A stretch of DNA of 64,000 bases. Origin: an uncultured Oscillospiraceae bacterium (GTDB lineage: Bacteria; Bacillota; Clostridia; Oscillospirales; Oscillospiraceae). The notes below the pieces were generated by a model that was given only the letters and a program-made list of their open reading frames with translations, was not told the origin of the DNA and searched no databases. The position numbers were made by a program, and so were the translations under genes. Position 1 is the first letter of the stretch. The number at the start of each line of letters is the position of its first letter. Of this stretch, positions 58,814-64,000 are shown piece after piece. The stretch lies in contig CANRFC010000001.1 in the NCBI GenBank assembly GCA_947629795.1, positions 124,001 to 188,000 on the forward strand, given 5' to 3'.

Positions 58814-59065
58814 TCAGAGCTTCCGGCAGCGCAGCTCTTTCCCGCTTCCGGTGACGGAATATAGTGTCCATCCCTGGATATTCGTCATAAAAAGGGCATC
58901 TTTGACCTTTTCCACGTCCTCAGCTTCCACACGCAGCGCAATGCCGCAGCCGGCAGTGACCTGCCGCAGCGCCGGCATCACCACCACCGGGCACACTCCC
59001 TTGAGGGCCCGCTGGGCGGCCATGGCGCCGCTGGCCGAGGCAAAGGTCACATGACACCAGTCCAT
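58814..59065 (-). CDS. DUF3343 protein, putative Se/S-carrier-like
   Basis: The product is an 83-residue protein. MDWCHVTFASASGAM at the N-terminus and TAGCGIALRVEAED (Cys40) match DUF3343 proteins, small domains of about 80 residues that occur beside yedF, selD and cysteine desulfurases in Clostridia. They are proposed, but not firmly shown, to handle selenium or sulfur through the conserved Cys. The ATG at 59065 overlaps the yedF stop as TGATG, implying translational coupling; a GTG one codon upstream (59068) is possible but less likely. It is the last gene before the terminator at 58681-58725. Family assignment is confident, function is not. Confidence 0.85.
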   Translation of the reverse strand: MDWCHVTFASASGAMAAQRALKGVCPVVVMPALRQVTAGCGIALRVEAEDVEKVKDALFMTNIQGWTLYSVTGSGKELRCRKL

Positions 59066-59664
59066 CACAGGGTGATCACTTTGGGATGGGCCCCCATCTC
59101 GGTGACGATGTCATACATATTGCTCACCGTCCCCGCCTTCAGCGCATCGGTCAGGCCATAAAAGTTCAGGCAGGTGCCGCACACCAGCACCTTCACGCCC
59201 TTGTCGATGAGCGTCTTCAGGTGTTCGGCCACCTGCTCGTCCCCGGTGGGCAGCTTTACACCGGCGTTCATGAAGATGACGGCGGCAGGAGGCTGATCCA
59301 CCTGGGTCAGGGTGTAAAAATACATCCGCATGAGGTTGCCCCCCAGCTCCCGGTCCCCGTCTCCGATGATATCCCGGCCCACGAACACCGCCCAGTCGCC
59401 TTCCGTAGGGGCGGCAGCGCACTGGATCTGGGGCTCCGGGCCCCGGACGGCACTCTCTCCGCCGGTGAGAGTCAGGGTGAAATCTCCCTCTCCCCCGCCG
59501 ACAACGGCGGTATAGCCCTGGCTGGCCGCCAGCCGCTTCACGTTCTCCACTGCAGCGGCGTTGTCCACCCGCACCGTCAGCTCCCGCTCCCCCGCGTCCA
59601 TGGCCTGTTTGGTCAGGATCACGGGCTTGGGACAGGCCAGACCTCTGGCATCGATCTCCTTCAT
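59065..59664 (-). CDS. yedF: Sulfurtransferase-like selenium metabolism protein YedF
   Basis: The product is a 199-residue protein. Residues 1-70 form a TusA/SirA-like domain with the CPKP motif (Cys11), which in TusA carries persulfide sulfur. Residues about 90-199 form a DsrE/DsrF-like domain with CGTC (Cys162, Cys165). This two-domain layout is that of the YedF selenium-metabolism family. It probably acts in the cytoplasm in sulfur or selenium transfer together with the coupled DUF3343 product; the exact substrate is unproven. The start is supported by GGGAGG 7 nt upstream. A TATAAT at 59698-59703 with a poor -35, preceded by three phased palindromes, suggests activator-dependent transcription. 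selD and a cysteine desulfurase are not in the window. Confidence 0.88.
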   Translation of the reverse strand: MKEIDARGLACPKPVILTKQAMDAGERELTVRVDNAAAVENVKRLAASQGYTAVVGGGEGDFTLTLTGGESAVRGPEPQIQCAAAPTEGDWAVFVGRDIIGDGDRELGGNLMRMYFYTLTQVDQPPAAVIFMNAGVKLPTGDEQVAEHLKTLIDKGVKVLVCGTCLNFYGLTDALKAGTVSNMYDIVTEMGAHPKVITL

Positions 59665-59697
59665 ATTTCTGCCTCCCTTTCCTTTTGATTTTCACCC

Positions 59698-59703
59698 ATT
59701 ATA
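59698..59703 (-). promoter_or_regulatory. -10 element of the yedF promoter
   Basis: Consensus TATAAT on the minus strand, 33 nt before the yedF ATG. The -35 position (59721-59726) reads TTTTCT, a weak match, so an activator may be needed. Confidence 0.5.
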
Positions 59704-59738
59704 CTCCCTCTTCCCGCAAAAGAAAACCCTCATTTAAG

Positions 59739-59846
59739 TTTACATAAAATTATTATGGTAAATTATTTCCCGCCCATTGATTTACATAATTTAATTATTG
59801 TAAACTTAACCGGCTTGTTTGATTTACATAAATAAATTATGGTAAA
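59739..59846. repeat. Three phased palindromic operator-like sites
   Basis: Copies at 59739-59762, 59781-59804 and 59823-59846 are each 24 bp with TTTACATAA on the left and TTATGGTAAA or TTATTGTAAA on the right. Start-to-start spacing is exactly 42 bp, four helical turns, so all three face the same side of DNA. They lie between divergent yedF and the cold-shock gene. Relative to the predicted yedF start they are centred near -60, -102 and -144. The cognate regulator is unknown. Confidence 0.75.
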
Positions 59847-59885
59847 CAAATTTCCAGAAATAACCATAGCGCATAAAGATTTTTC

Positions 59886-59914
59886 TTGACACCGTCCACA
59901 AAATGGGGTATATT
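59886..59914 (+). promoter_or_regulatory. Sigma-A promoter of the cold-shock gene
   Basis: TTGACA (59886-59891), a 17-nt spacer and TATATT (59909-59914). The predicted start near 59921 gives a leader of about 110 nt, which is typical of cold-shock mRNAs with structured 5' leaders. Confidence 0.75.
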
Positions 59915-60031
59915 ATCAGCGTGTTCTCATGTGAAAATTGATTGCCGCCTGTGTACGTCAGTCTGACACAACACAGCCGGCTTTTATTTTTTGCTGCGGG
60001 GTCACAACATCTTTTTGGGAGGTTTCCAACA

Positions 60032-60244
60032 ATGAATCACGGTACTGTCAAATGGTTCAACAACGAGAAGGGCTACGGCTTCATCTCCAACGACGACGGC
60101 AGCGGCGACGTGTTCGTGCACTTCTCCGCCATCCAGGGCACCGGCTTCCGCACCCTGGAGGAGGGCCAGAAGGTAACTTACGACACCGAGCCCGATCCCA
60201 AGGACGCCGGCAAGATGCGCGCCATCAACGTGGTGGCCGAGTGA
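60032..60244 (+). CDS. Cold-shock protein, CspA/CspB family
   Basis: The product is a 70-residue single cold-shock domain (OB-fold) that binds single-stranded RNA and DNA as an RNA chaperone. RNP1 (KGYGFI, residues 13-18) and RNP2 (VFVHF, 27-31) are present, as is the N-terminal GTVKWFN. The start is the ATG at 60032 with GGGAGG 9 nt upstream. A longer in-frame extension to 59942 lacks a binding site and lies within the leader. It is monocistronic: its own promoter precedes it and a UNCG-loop terminator follows. It is divergent from yedF across a shared intergenic region. Confidence 0.95.
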   Translation: MNHGTVKWFNNEKGYGFISNDDGSGDVFVHFSAIQGTGFRTLEEGQKVTYDTEPDPKDAGKMRAINVVAE

Positions 60245-60350
60245 TCGAGCGTACTTCTCTTGGAAGAAAATCGCGCACACCTCTCAGTGCCGCCTCAGCA
60301 AGAGTCGGTCTCCGAGGGGCAATCTCAAAGCAACTTCTGATTCGCAAAGG

Positions 60351-60378
60351 CGGTGTGGCTACGGCTACACCGTCTTTT
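60351..60378 (+). terminator. Terminator after the cold-shock gene
   Basis: CGGTGTGGC pairs with GCTACACCG around a UACG tetraloop (60351-60372), followed by TCTTTT. C(UACG)G is an exceptionally stable loop. The 106 bp between the cold-shock stop and this hairpin holds no other visible feature. Confidence 0.8.
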
Positions 60379-60501
60379 GCTGTCTGTGCCGTCGATACTC
60401 CCAATATCAAAAGCCATGTGCGTTGCAAATGATGAGATCACATATCAGCGCAAATACCCCGTTTTTGAGCGTAAAAACGCAAATGTCAGCCGCGATAAAT
60501 T

Positions 60502-60537
60502 GCCTCCGATGCTTATGGTAAGCAGCGGAGGCCTTTT
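60502..60537 (+). terminator. Second, orphan terminator
   Basis: GCCTCCG-A-TGCTTA pairs perfectly with TAAGCA-G-CGGAGGC around a 3-nt loop and is followed by CTTTT. No gene is supported between 60379 and 60501; a short AT hairpin lies at 60461-60479. It may insulate the next promoter or mark the end of a lost gene. Confidence 0.7.
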
Positions 60538-60545
60538 GGCCTTGA

Positions 60546-60574
60546 TTGACGAAATTAGACAGTAGCTGTATAAT
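60546..60574 (+). promoter_or_regulatory. Strong promoter now separated from its gene by IS605
   Basis: TTGACG (60546-60551), 17 nt, TATAAT (60569-60574). The predicted start is near 60581. In the reconstructed site without the transposon, the leader to the ATG now at 62369 would be about 33 nt. Confidence 0.75.
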
Positions 60575-60602
60575 CTGAAATATGGCGGTAAATGGAAATG
60601 GG

Positions 60603-60729
60603 TTGACACTCCCCACGGCTAAAGCCGGGGGATTCTCGGTTCAGCGACCATTGCCTTCACCATGAGAGGTCTTACGCGGTCTCCCCGAGCGTTTGGTTCG
60701 GGCGTGTCCCGCCCTACCACATGGACTGG
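60603..60729 (-). ncRNA. Putative omega-RNA scaffold at the IS605 right end
   Basis: The 127 nt between the tnpB stop and the right end contain the conserved right-end hairpin. In characterised TnpB systems this region plus part of the tnpB 3' end forms the omega-RNA, with the guide from sequence just outside the element. Here the guide would be read from 60602 downward. The 5' boundary is unknown and may lie inside tnpB. Confidence 0.45.
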
Positions 60730-61842
60730 CTACACCAACAGGCGCAGCCCTTCGTTCAGAATGTTCTTCGCGGCGTTGATATCCCTGTCGTGGACGACCC
60801 CGCAGCTTGGGCAGGTCCACTCCCGGACGGAGAGGTCTTTGGTTCCGGGCCACTGAGTGCCGCAAGCAGAGCAAAGCTGACTGGACGGGAAAAATCGGTC
60901 AACAGTGACTACCTGTTTCCCGTACCATTCCGCCTTGTATTCCAACTGCCTGCGGAACTCGCCCCAGCTTGCATCAGAGATAGACCTTGCCAGCTTGCGG
61001 TTCTCCACCATTCTCTTGGGGGCCAAGTCCTCAATGCAGATGATATCGTTTTCCCGCACCAACTTTGTGGACAACTTGTGAAGCATATCTGCCCTCTGGT
61101 TTGCGATGTGCTCATGGAGACGGGCTACCTGGATCCTCGCCTTCTCCCGGCGATGGCTCCCCTTTGTTTTTCGGGAGAGCTGCCGCTGGAGCCTTGCGAG
61201 CTTCTTCTGGCTTTTGGACAGATACTTGTGGTTGGGGTACTCCGTTCCGTCGGAGGCAACGGCAAACGCCTTCAAACCCAAATCAAGACCAACTACTTCT
61301 CCGGTAGAGGGCAGAGGCTCCATCTCAACGTCGGTGCAGCATAGAGCGACAAAATATTTTCCGCTGGGATTCTGACTGACCGTCGCGGATAGGATACGGC
61401 CCCTCACTTCCTTGCTGATTCTGCACTTCACAAGGCCGAGTTTGGGAAGTTGAACCGCTTTATCCAACGCTTTGATATTCGTGCCAACGCACTTGCTCTT
61501 GTAGCTCTTTCGGTGGTCGCGCTTGCTCTTGAACCGTGGATAACCGGGTTTTCCGCCCTGTTTCACCCGCCGGAAAAAGTTTTGATAGGCGGTATCCAGC
61601 GTTTGCAAAGACGCTTGCAGAGAAGTGGCGTCCACCTCTTTCAGCCATTCCAATTCTCTCTTGAGAAGTGTCAGCTCCTTGTCCTGCTGAAACCGTGTAG
61701 GGGCTTTCCCGGTTTCTTTGTACATCTCCATCCGCTGCGCGAGAAAATGATCAAACACAAACCGGCAGCAACCGAAGGTCCGTTGGATCAAATTTTCTTG
61801 CCTTTGAGTTGGATATATCCGAAATTTGTAGCTGTATTCCAT
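60730..61842 (-). CDS. tnpB: IS605 TnpB, RNA-guided RuvC nuclease (OrfB)
   Basis: The product is a 370-residue protein. TnpB proteins are compact RuvC nucleases, ancestors of Cas12, guided by an omega-RNA from the element's right end; they promote retention by cutting the empty donor site. RuvC residues are intact: Asp187 (GLDLGLK), Glu271 ([10 protein letters not shown]) and Asp354 ([11 protein letters not shown]). The zinc finger has Cys324, Cys327, Cys344 and Cys347. The N-terminal helix-turn-helix-like segment begins [11 protein letters not shown]. The ATG at 61842 has GAGG 6 nt upstream; a GTG at 61854 overlapping the tnpA stop is the alternative. The stop codon is TAG, so TAG functions as a stop in at least this mobile gene. 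Confidence 0.95.
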   Translation of the reverse strand: MEYSYKFRIYPTQRQENLIQRTFGCCRFVFDHFLAQRMEMYKETGKAPTRFQQDKELTLLKRELEWLKEVDATSLQASLQTLDTAYQNFFRRVKQGGKPGYPRFKSKRDHRKSYKSKCVGTNIKALDKAVQLPKLGLVKCRISKEVRGRILSATVSQNPSGKYFVALCCTDVEMEPLPSTGEVVGLDLGLKAFAVASDGTEYPNHKYLSKSQKKLARLQRQLSRKTKGSHRREKARIQVARLHEHIANQRADMLHKLSTKLVRENDIICIEDLAPKRMVENRKLARSISDASWGEFRRQLEYKAEWYGKQVVTVDRFFPSSQLCSACGTQWPGTKDLSVREWTCPSCGVVHDRDINAAKNILNEGLRLLV

Positions 61843-61850
61843 GTTTATCC

Positions 61851-62243
61851 TCACACATTTTTTTGGTCCTCAATATATTGCTTGATGACAGACAGAGGAG
61901 CGCCGCCGACTGTGGAGACAAAATATGCGTTTGTCCACAGAGAGGGGAGTCTGGAGCGCAGCCATCCAAATTCCTGGCGCAATATCCGAGATGTGCGGCC
62001 TTTTATTCGCTTGACGGCCTTGTGTACGCCAAACTGAGGGTCTACTTCCATCAGCAGATGCACATGGTCTGGCATGATTTCCATCTCAATGACTTCAATT
62101 CGATATTCGGCGCAAATTTCCTTTATCAATGCTTTCAGCCGAATATCTACGCCATTGTCCAAGACCTTTCGGCGGTATTTTGGGCACCAGACCACGTGAT
62201 ATTTGCAGGAGTACACCACATTATGATTGCTTTTGTATTCCAT
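61851..62243 (-). CDS. tnpA: IS200/IS605 TnpA, Y1 HUH single-strand transposase
   Basis: The product is a 130-residue protein. It catalyses single-strand excision and insertion by recognising the end hairpins and forming a phosphotyrosine bond. The HUH motif is intact (PDHVHLL, His60 and His62) and the catalytic Tyr is Tyr123 ([10 protein letters not shown]). [20 protein letters not shown] at the N-terminus is typical of the family. I chose the ATG at 62243 because the upstream extension lacks plausible starts. The predicted promoter places the transcript 5' end at or within a nucleotide of this ATG, so the mRNA may be leaderless. Its stop lies a few bases ahead of the tnpB start. Confidence 0.93.
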   Translation of the reverse strand: MEYKSNHNVVYSCKYHVVWCPKYRRKVLDNGVDIRLKALIKEICAEYRIEVIEMEIMPDHVHLLMEVDPQFGVHKAVKRIKGRTSRILRQEFGWLRSRLPSLWTNAYFVSTVGGAPLSVIKQYIEDQKNV

Positions 62244-62250
62244 GCAAAAG

Positions 62251-62279
62251 ATTATACTACTCAACAAAAACTAATGCAA
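62251..62279 (-). promoter_or_regulatory. Promoter of tnpA
   Basis: On the minus strand, TTGCAT (62274-62279), 17 nt, TATAAT (62251-62256). The initiation point falls at about 62243-62244, the tnpA ATG, implying a leaderless transcript. Confidence 0.6.
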
Positions 62280-62368
62280 CCCTGTAGTCCCTATACGGGA
62301 AAATAAGGTGTGGCTTATATCCCCATGCCTAAAGGTAGGGGCTTCACGCCACGTTTGGTAAAGAGACA

Positions 62369-63151
62369 ATGCCAGTCAACAAGAACACACTGAAAGCGGA
62401 GCTATCCGCAAATGGCAACCGCGTTTGCCAAGATATACAGGCCGTCGCATCGGAGCTGAGTACCACACTTACGGATACGGAGACTCTTGTCGGCACTTGC
62501 GTCAACCGGCAGGCGATCCCGTTTATCCTGTGGAATGATTTTTTCAATGTGGCTGGTACACTCTCTCCCAAAAGCGGGAAGCAACAGTACCGTTATAAAT
62601 GGGGTGATAAGGTCTTTGTGGATTTTGGCTGTGCCAACATTCAGACGGAAATTTCTTTCCCCCATCCGGCCATCGTGCTTTATAATTTCTCCAATACGGT
62701 CATTATCGCGCCGACTACCTCAGACGATAATCCGTCTTTCTCTGCCGATATTGAATCGGTGGTTATCAAGGCGGACAAGGATGGGAAGATATTCCCGAAA
62801 GATACGGTCATCAACCTCCACCAAATCAAGGCCGTACATAAAGAGCGCATCATCAGCAACCTGAAATGCAATGTACGCGATTACACTGTCAGCCCTGCCG
62901 AGATTCAGCGGCTGAACAACATCGCGCAAAGGCCGGTATTTGCCAACGGAATTGACCTTATGGCCTGTATTCGCATCAAGCTGGCGTCGATGTTCGCAGC
63001 GTCGTATGTCCAGGGATTGATTACAGCGGCCGAGACAGCAAAGGAGACGGTCAAGGCACAGGCGGAGCAGCTTGTGGAGAAAGACGCTGAGATTGCCCGA
63101 CTAAAAGTTGAGTTGGACGCGCTCACAAGAAAGCAGGATAACAACGGTTAA
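62369..63151 (+). CDS. PemK/MazF-like domain protein with C-terminal coiled coil
   Basis: The product is a 260-residue protein. Residues about 76-165 (KWGDKVFVDFG, then HPAIVLYNFSNTVIIAPTTS) match the PemK/MazF fold of toxin endoribonucleases that cut mRNA in type II toxin-antitoxin systems. It is more than twice the usual MazF length of about 110: an unassigned N-terminal region of 75 residues precedes the fold, and residues about 213-258 form a heptad-like Ala/Glu/Lys coiled coil (AETAKETVKAQAEQLVEKDA). No separate antitoxin gene is seen upstream, so the extensions may regulate it, or it may be a non-toxic relative. An in-frame TAA at 62360 fixes the start region; the binding site before ATG 62369 is weak. 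The IS605 element ends 12 bp upstream and separates the gene from its probable promoter at 60546-60574. Confidence 0.75.
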   Translation: MPVNKNTLKAELSANGNRVCQDIQAVASELSTTLTDTETLVGTCVNRQAIPFILWNDFFNVAGTLSPKSGKQQYRYKWGDKVFVDFGCANIQTEISFPHPAIVLYNFSNTVIIAPTTSDDNPSFSADIESVVIKADKDGKIFPKDTVINLHQIKAVHKERIISNLKCNVRDYTVSPAEIQRLNNIAQRPVFANGIDLMACIRIKLASMFAASYVQGLITAAETAKETVKAQAEQLVEKDAEIARLKVELDALTRKQDNNG

Positions 63152-63183
63152 TTTCTGCATATACTAACATAGGCAAATTGAAC

Positions 63184-63212
63184 TTGACACTGCATGGGAA
63201 ATTTGCTATACT
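63184..63212 (+). promoter_or_regulatory. Consensus-like promoter of a small transcript
   Basis: TTGACA (63184-63189), 17 nt, TATACT (63207-63212). The predicted start is near 63219. It lies 32 bp after the stop of the PemK-like gene. Confidence 0.75.
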
Positions 63213-63218
63213 TTAAGC

Positions 63219-63323
63219 AGATGCCGAAAGGCTCTATCTTGTCAGCTCGAAAGAGTGAGACATTTAACTTTTTGCTTAAAGTGCGGATGGGGATTGTGAA
63301 AGCAATCCCCATCCATCTTTTTT
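63219..63323 (+). ncRNA. Candidate small RNA of about 105 nt
   Basis: A consensus promoter and a perfect terminator bound it, with no gene of normal size between. Internal GAAA-capped hairpins are visible: GCC-GAAA-GGC (63223-63232) and CTC-GAAA-GAG near 63246-63255. TGCTTAAAGT (63273-63282) is the exact reverse complement of 63210-63219, which overlaps the -10 and start site. Alternatively a 34-codon frame (63221-63325, MPKGSILSARKSETF...) would be leaderless and read through the terminator stem, which makes coding unlikely. No known RNA family is recognised. Confidence 0.55.
63285..63323 (+). terminator. Strong terminator of the candidate small RNA
   Basis: GGATGGGGATTG (63285-63296) pairs perfectly with CAATCCCCATCC (63303-63314) around a 6-nt loop, followed by ATCTTTTTT. 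No further feature is seen from 63324 to 63471 apart from T-rich sequence. Confidence 0.9.
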
Positions 63324-63471
63324 AGAAAAACACACGCAGTCCTGTCAGAAGCAAAGGCTTCATTGTGTGCTGCCTTTTCTGTTTGGGGCTCTCATCGCCC
63401 AATGCAATTTAATTGATCGTCTGACCGTCTTCAGGTGTGCGCGATTTTTTTGCTTTTCCGGAGGGATGCCG

Positions 63472-63693
63472 TCACTCCATCTCGGCCACCAGCCGGCGGA
63501 ACCGCTTGGGGTCGACGTCGTCCTCCACCACCACGCTGGCATGCTTCCCCACCAGGTCAAAAAGTCCCAGCAGCGACCGGGCGTCCAACATCACGGTCCC
63601 GCAGTTGAGCCAGACCTCATAGGGCTCCTTGCTGGCCAGGAGGTTGATCCTCTCCACCTGCTTTGCAGAGGTAATGTCGATTTCTCGGACCAT
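63472..63693 (-). CDS. HPr-like domain protein lacking the active-site histidine
   Basis: The product is a 73-residue protein. The layout and the motif MLDARSLLGLFDLVGK match the HPr fold around the regulatory serine (Ser40 here, equivalent to Ser46 of HPr). The N-terminal phosphorylation motif GLHARPA with His15 is absent: the protein begins MVREIDITSAKQVERINLL. It therefore cannot act as a normal PTS phosphocarrier. It may be a regulatory, Crh-like, or structural relative; such HPr-family orphans are common in Clostridia. The ATG at 63693 has AGGTGG 8 nt upstream; a 14-codon in-frame extension to 63735 lies in the leader and lacks support. Its own promoter is at 63756-63784. No clear terminator is seen downstream. 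Confidence 0.8.
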   Translation of the reverse strand: MVREIDITSAKQVERINLLASKEPYEVWLNCGTVMLDARSLLGLFDLVGKHASVVVEDDVDPKRFRRLVAEME

Positions 63694-63726
63694 AGATGAT
63701 CCCACCTTTCTTTGCAGCCTTGCCAT

Positions 63727-63752
63727 GGGCAACACAGCTTCCTGTGTTGCCC
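63727..63752 (-). promoter_or_regulatory. Hairpin at the 5' end of the HPr-like mRNA leader
   Basis: GGGCAACACAG and CTGTGTTGCCC form an 11-bp perfect stem with a 4-nt loop. The predicted transcription start (about 63749) falls at its base, so the mRNA would begin with the stem. This may stabilise the RNA. There is no U-tract after it. Confidence 0.5.
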
Positions 63753-63755
63753 CAC

Positions 63756-63784
63756 ATTTTAGCAGTCCGCCCTTCTCCTGTCAA
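63756..63784 (-). promoter_or_regulatory. Promoter of the HPr-like gene
   Basis: On the minus strand, TTGACA (63779-63784), 17 nt, TAAAAT (63756-63761). The leader is about 56 nt. Confidence 0.75.
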
Positions 63785-63799
63785 CGACCATCTTATACG

Positions 63800-63835
63800 A
63801 ATCGCACAATTGGAAACGGTTCCAATTGTGCGATT
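63800..63835. repeat. 36-bp palindrome between divergent promoters
   Basis: AATCGCACAATTGGAA (63800-63815) and TTCCAATTGTGCGATT (63820-63835) are perfect 16-bp arms around ACGG. No T-tract follows on either strand, so a terminator is unlikely. It lies 15 bp upstream of the HPr-like -35 and 29 bp upstream of the rightward -35, the expected place for a shared operator. Confidence 0.7.
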
Positions 63836-63864
63836 TGACTAATCCGTGCTTTCCTTCTTTTCCC

Positions 63865-63893
63865 TTGCCTTTTTCCCTCCGCCAAGATATAAT
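63865..63893 (+). promoter_or_regulatory. Promoter of the right-edge gene
   Basis: TTGCCT (63865-63870), 17 nt, TATAAT (63888-63893). The leader to the ATG at 63950 is about 50 nt. Confidence 0.65.
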
Positions 63894-63949
63894 AGAGTCA
63901 GAATAAGACGAAAAAATGGGACAACCCTAAAAAATTCGGAGGTATCGCC

Positions 63950-64000
63950 ATGGAAGTACGCCGTGAAGCCACGCTCCGCGCCCTGACCCGCCGCCGGAAC
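63950..64000 (+). CDS. Start of an unidentified gene cut by the right edge
   Basis: Seventeen codons are visible (MEVRREATLRALTRRRN), preceded by CGGAGGT at a good distance and the promoter at 63865-63893. The Arg-rich N-terminus gives no family assignment. It is divergent from the HPr-like gene and shares its intergenic palindrome. Confidence 0.7.
   Translation, partial: MEVRREATLRALTRRRN

Larger units (their letters stand above)
60603..62357 (-). mobile_element. IS200/IS605-family insertion sequence (IS608-like ends), 1,755 bp
   Basis: tnpA then tnpB are read on the minus strand between subterminal hairpins. The left-end hairpin is at 62321-62341 (CCCCTACC...GGCATGGGG on minus) and the right-end hairpin at 60611-60631 (CCCCCGGC...GCCGTGGGG). 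On the minus strand TTAC (62361-62358) directly precedes the left end and TCAA (60606-60603) closes the right end, the cleavage tetranucleotides known for IS608. As expected for this family there are no terminal inverted repeats and no target duplication. Both proteins keep their catalytic residues, so the element may be active. Confidence 0.9.

Noticed and set aside
59086..59688. Plus-strand frame of 200 codons opposite yedF
   Set aside because: The minus strand encodes a recognisable YedF with a good ribosome binding site; the plus frame has no domain.
60353..60565. A 70-codon plus frame after the cold-shock gene
   Set aside because: It starts inside one terminator hairpin and runs through a second one, and it has no ribosome binding site or recognisable domain.
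61450..62306. Plus-strand frames opposite tnpA and tnpB
   Set aside because: They are antisense to clear transposase genes and show no domains.
63221..63325. A 34-codon gene in place of the small RNA
   Set aside because: It would have no binding site and its last third is the terminator stem; I list it only as an alternative.
63367..63699. A 110-codon plus frame opposite the HPr-like gene
   Set aside because: The minus strand has a promoter, a ribosome binding site and an HPr-type motif; the plus frame has none.

Overview
The window looks like a chromosome segment of a high-GC, low-GC-relative gut Firmicute, most likely a Clostridia of the Oscillospiraceae type. This rests on GGGAGG-type ribosome binding sites, canonical sigma-A promoters with 17-nt spacers, a Clostridia-style yedF/DUF3343 selenium-sulfur gene pair, an HPr-like gene and an IS605-family element. 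The genus is an inference.

Positions 1-58307 (91% of the window) hold one reading frame on the minus strand. It starts at an ATG at 58307 behind a good Shine-Dalgarno and a recognisable promoter. It encodes a signal peptide, a unique N-terminal region, a Pro/Ser/Glu linker, and then an enormous succession of RCC1-type beta-propeller repeats (W-G-x-N-x-x-G-Q-L-G). Recurring Ig-like 'GFNL' modules, acidic linkers, Cys-rich inserts and one helical/leucine-rich insert interrupt the repeats. The frame runs off the left edge without a natural terminus: at least 19,435 codons, around 2 MDa if fully translated. It is broken once, by an in-frame TAG at 34206-34208. The TAG sits exactly where the conserved Trp (TGG) of an RCC1 blade belongs, and 11,401 uninterrupted codons of the same protein follow it. 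The very long plus-strand open frames over this region are antisense shadows in codon register.

The right 5.7 kb is ordinary-sized. A minus-strand pair, yedF and a DUF3343 gene (Se/S-carrier-like), overlaps translationally and ends at a strong terminator. It is divergent from a cold-shock gene (cspA-like, plus). The intergenic region carries three 24-bp palindromic sites spaced exactly 42 bp apart. Next come two terminators, then a promoter that an IS200/IS605-family transposon (60603-62357, tnpA and tnpB apparently intact) has separated from a gene for a PemK/MazF-like protein with a C-terminal coiled coil. A probable ~105-nt small RNA with its own promoter and terminator follows. An HPr-like gene without the phosphorylatable His (minus) is divergent from a gene cut by the right edge, with a 36-bp perfect-armed palindrome between their promoters.

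The most notable items are the giant RCC1 gene and its Trp-to-amber break, the phased operator array, the IS605 insertion between promoter and toxin-like gene, and the candidate small RNA.
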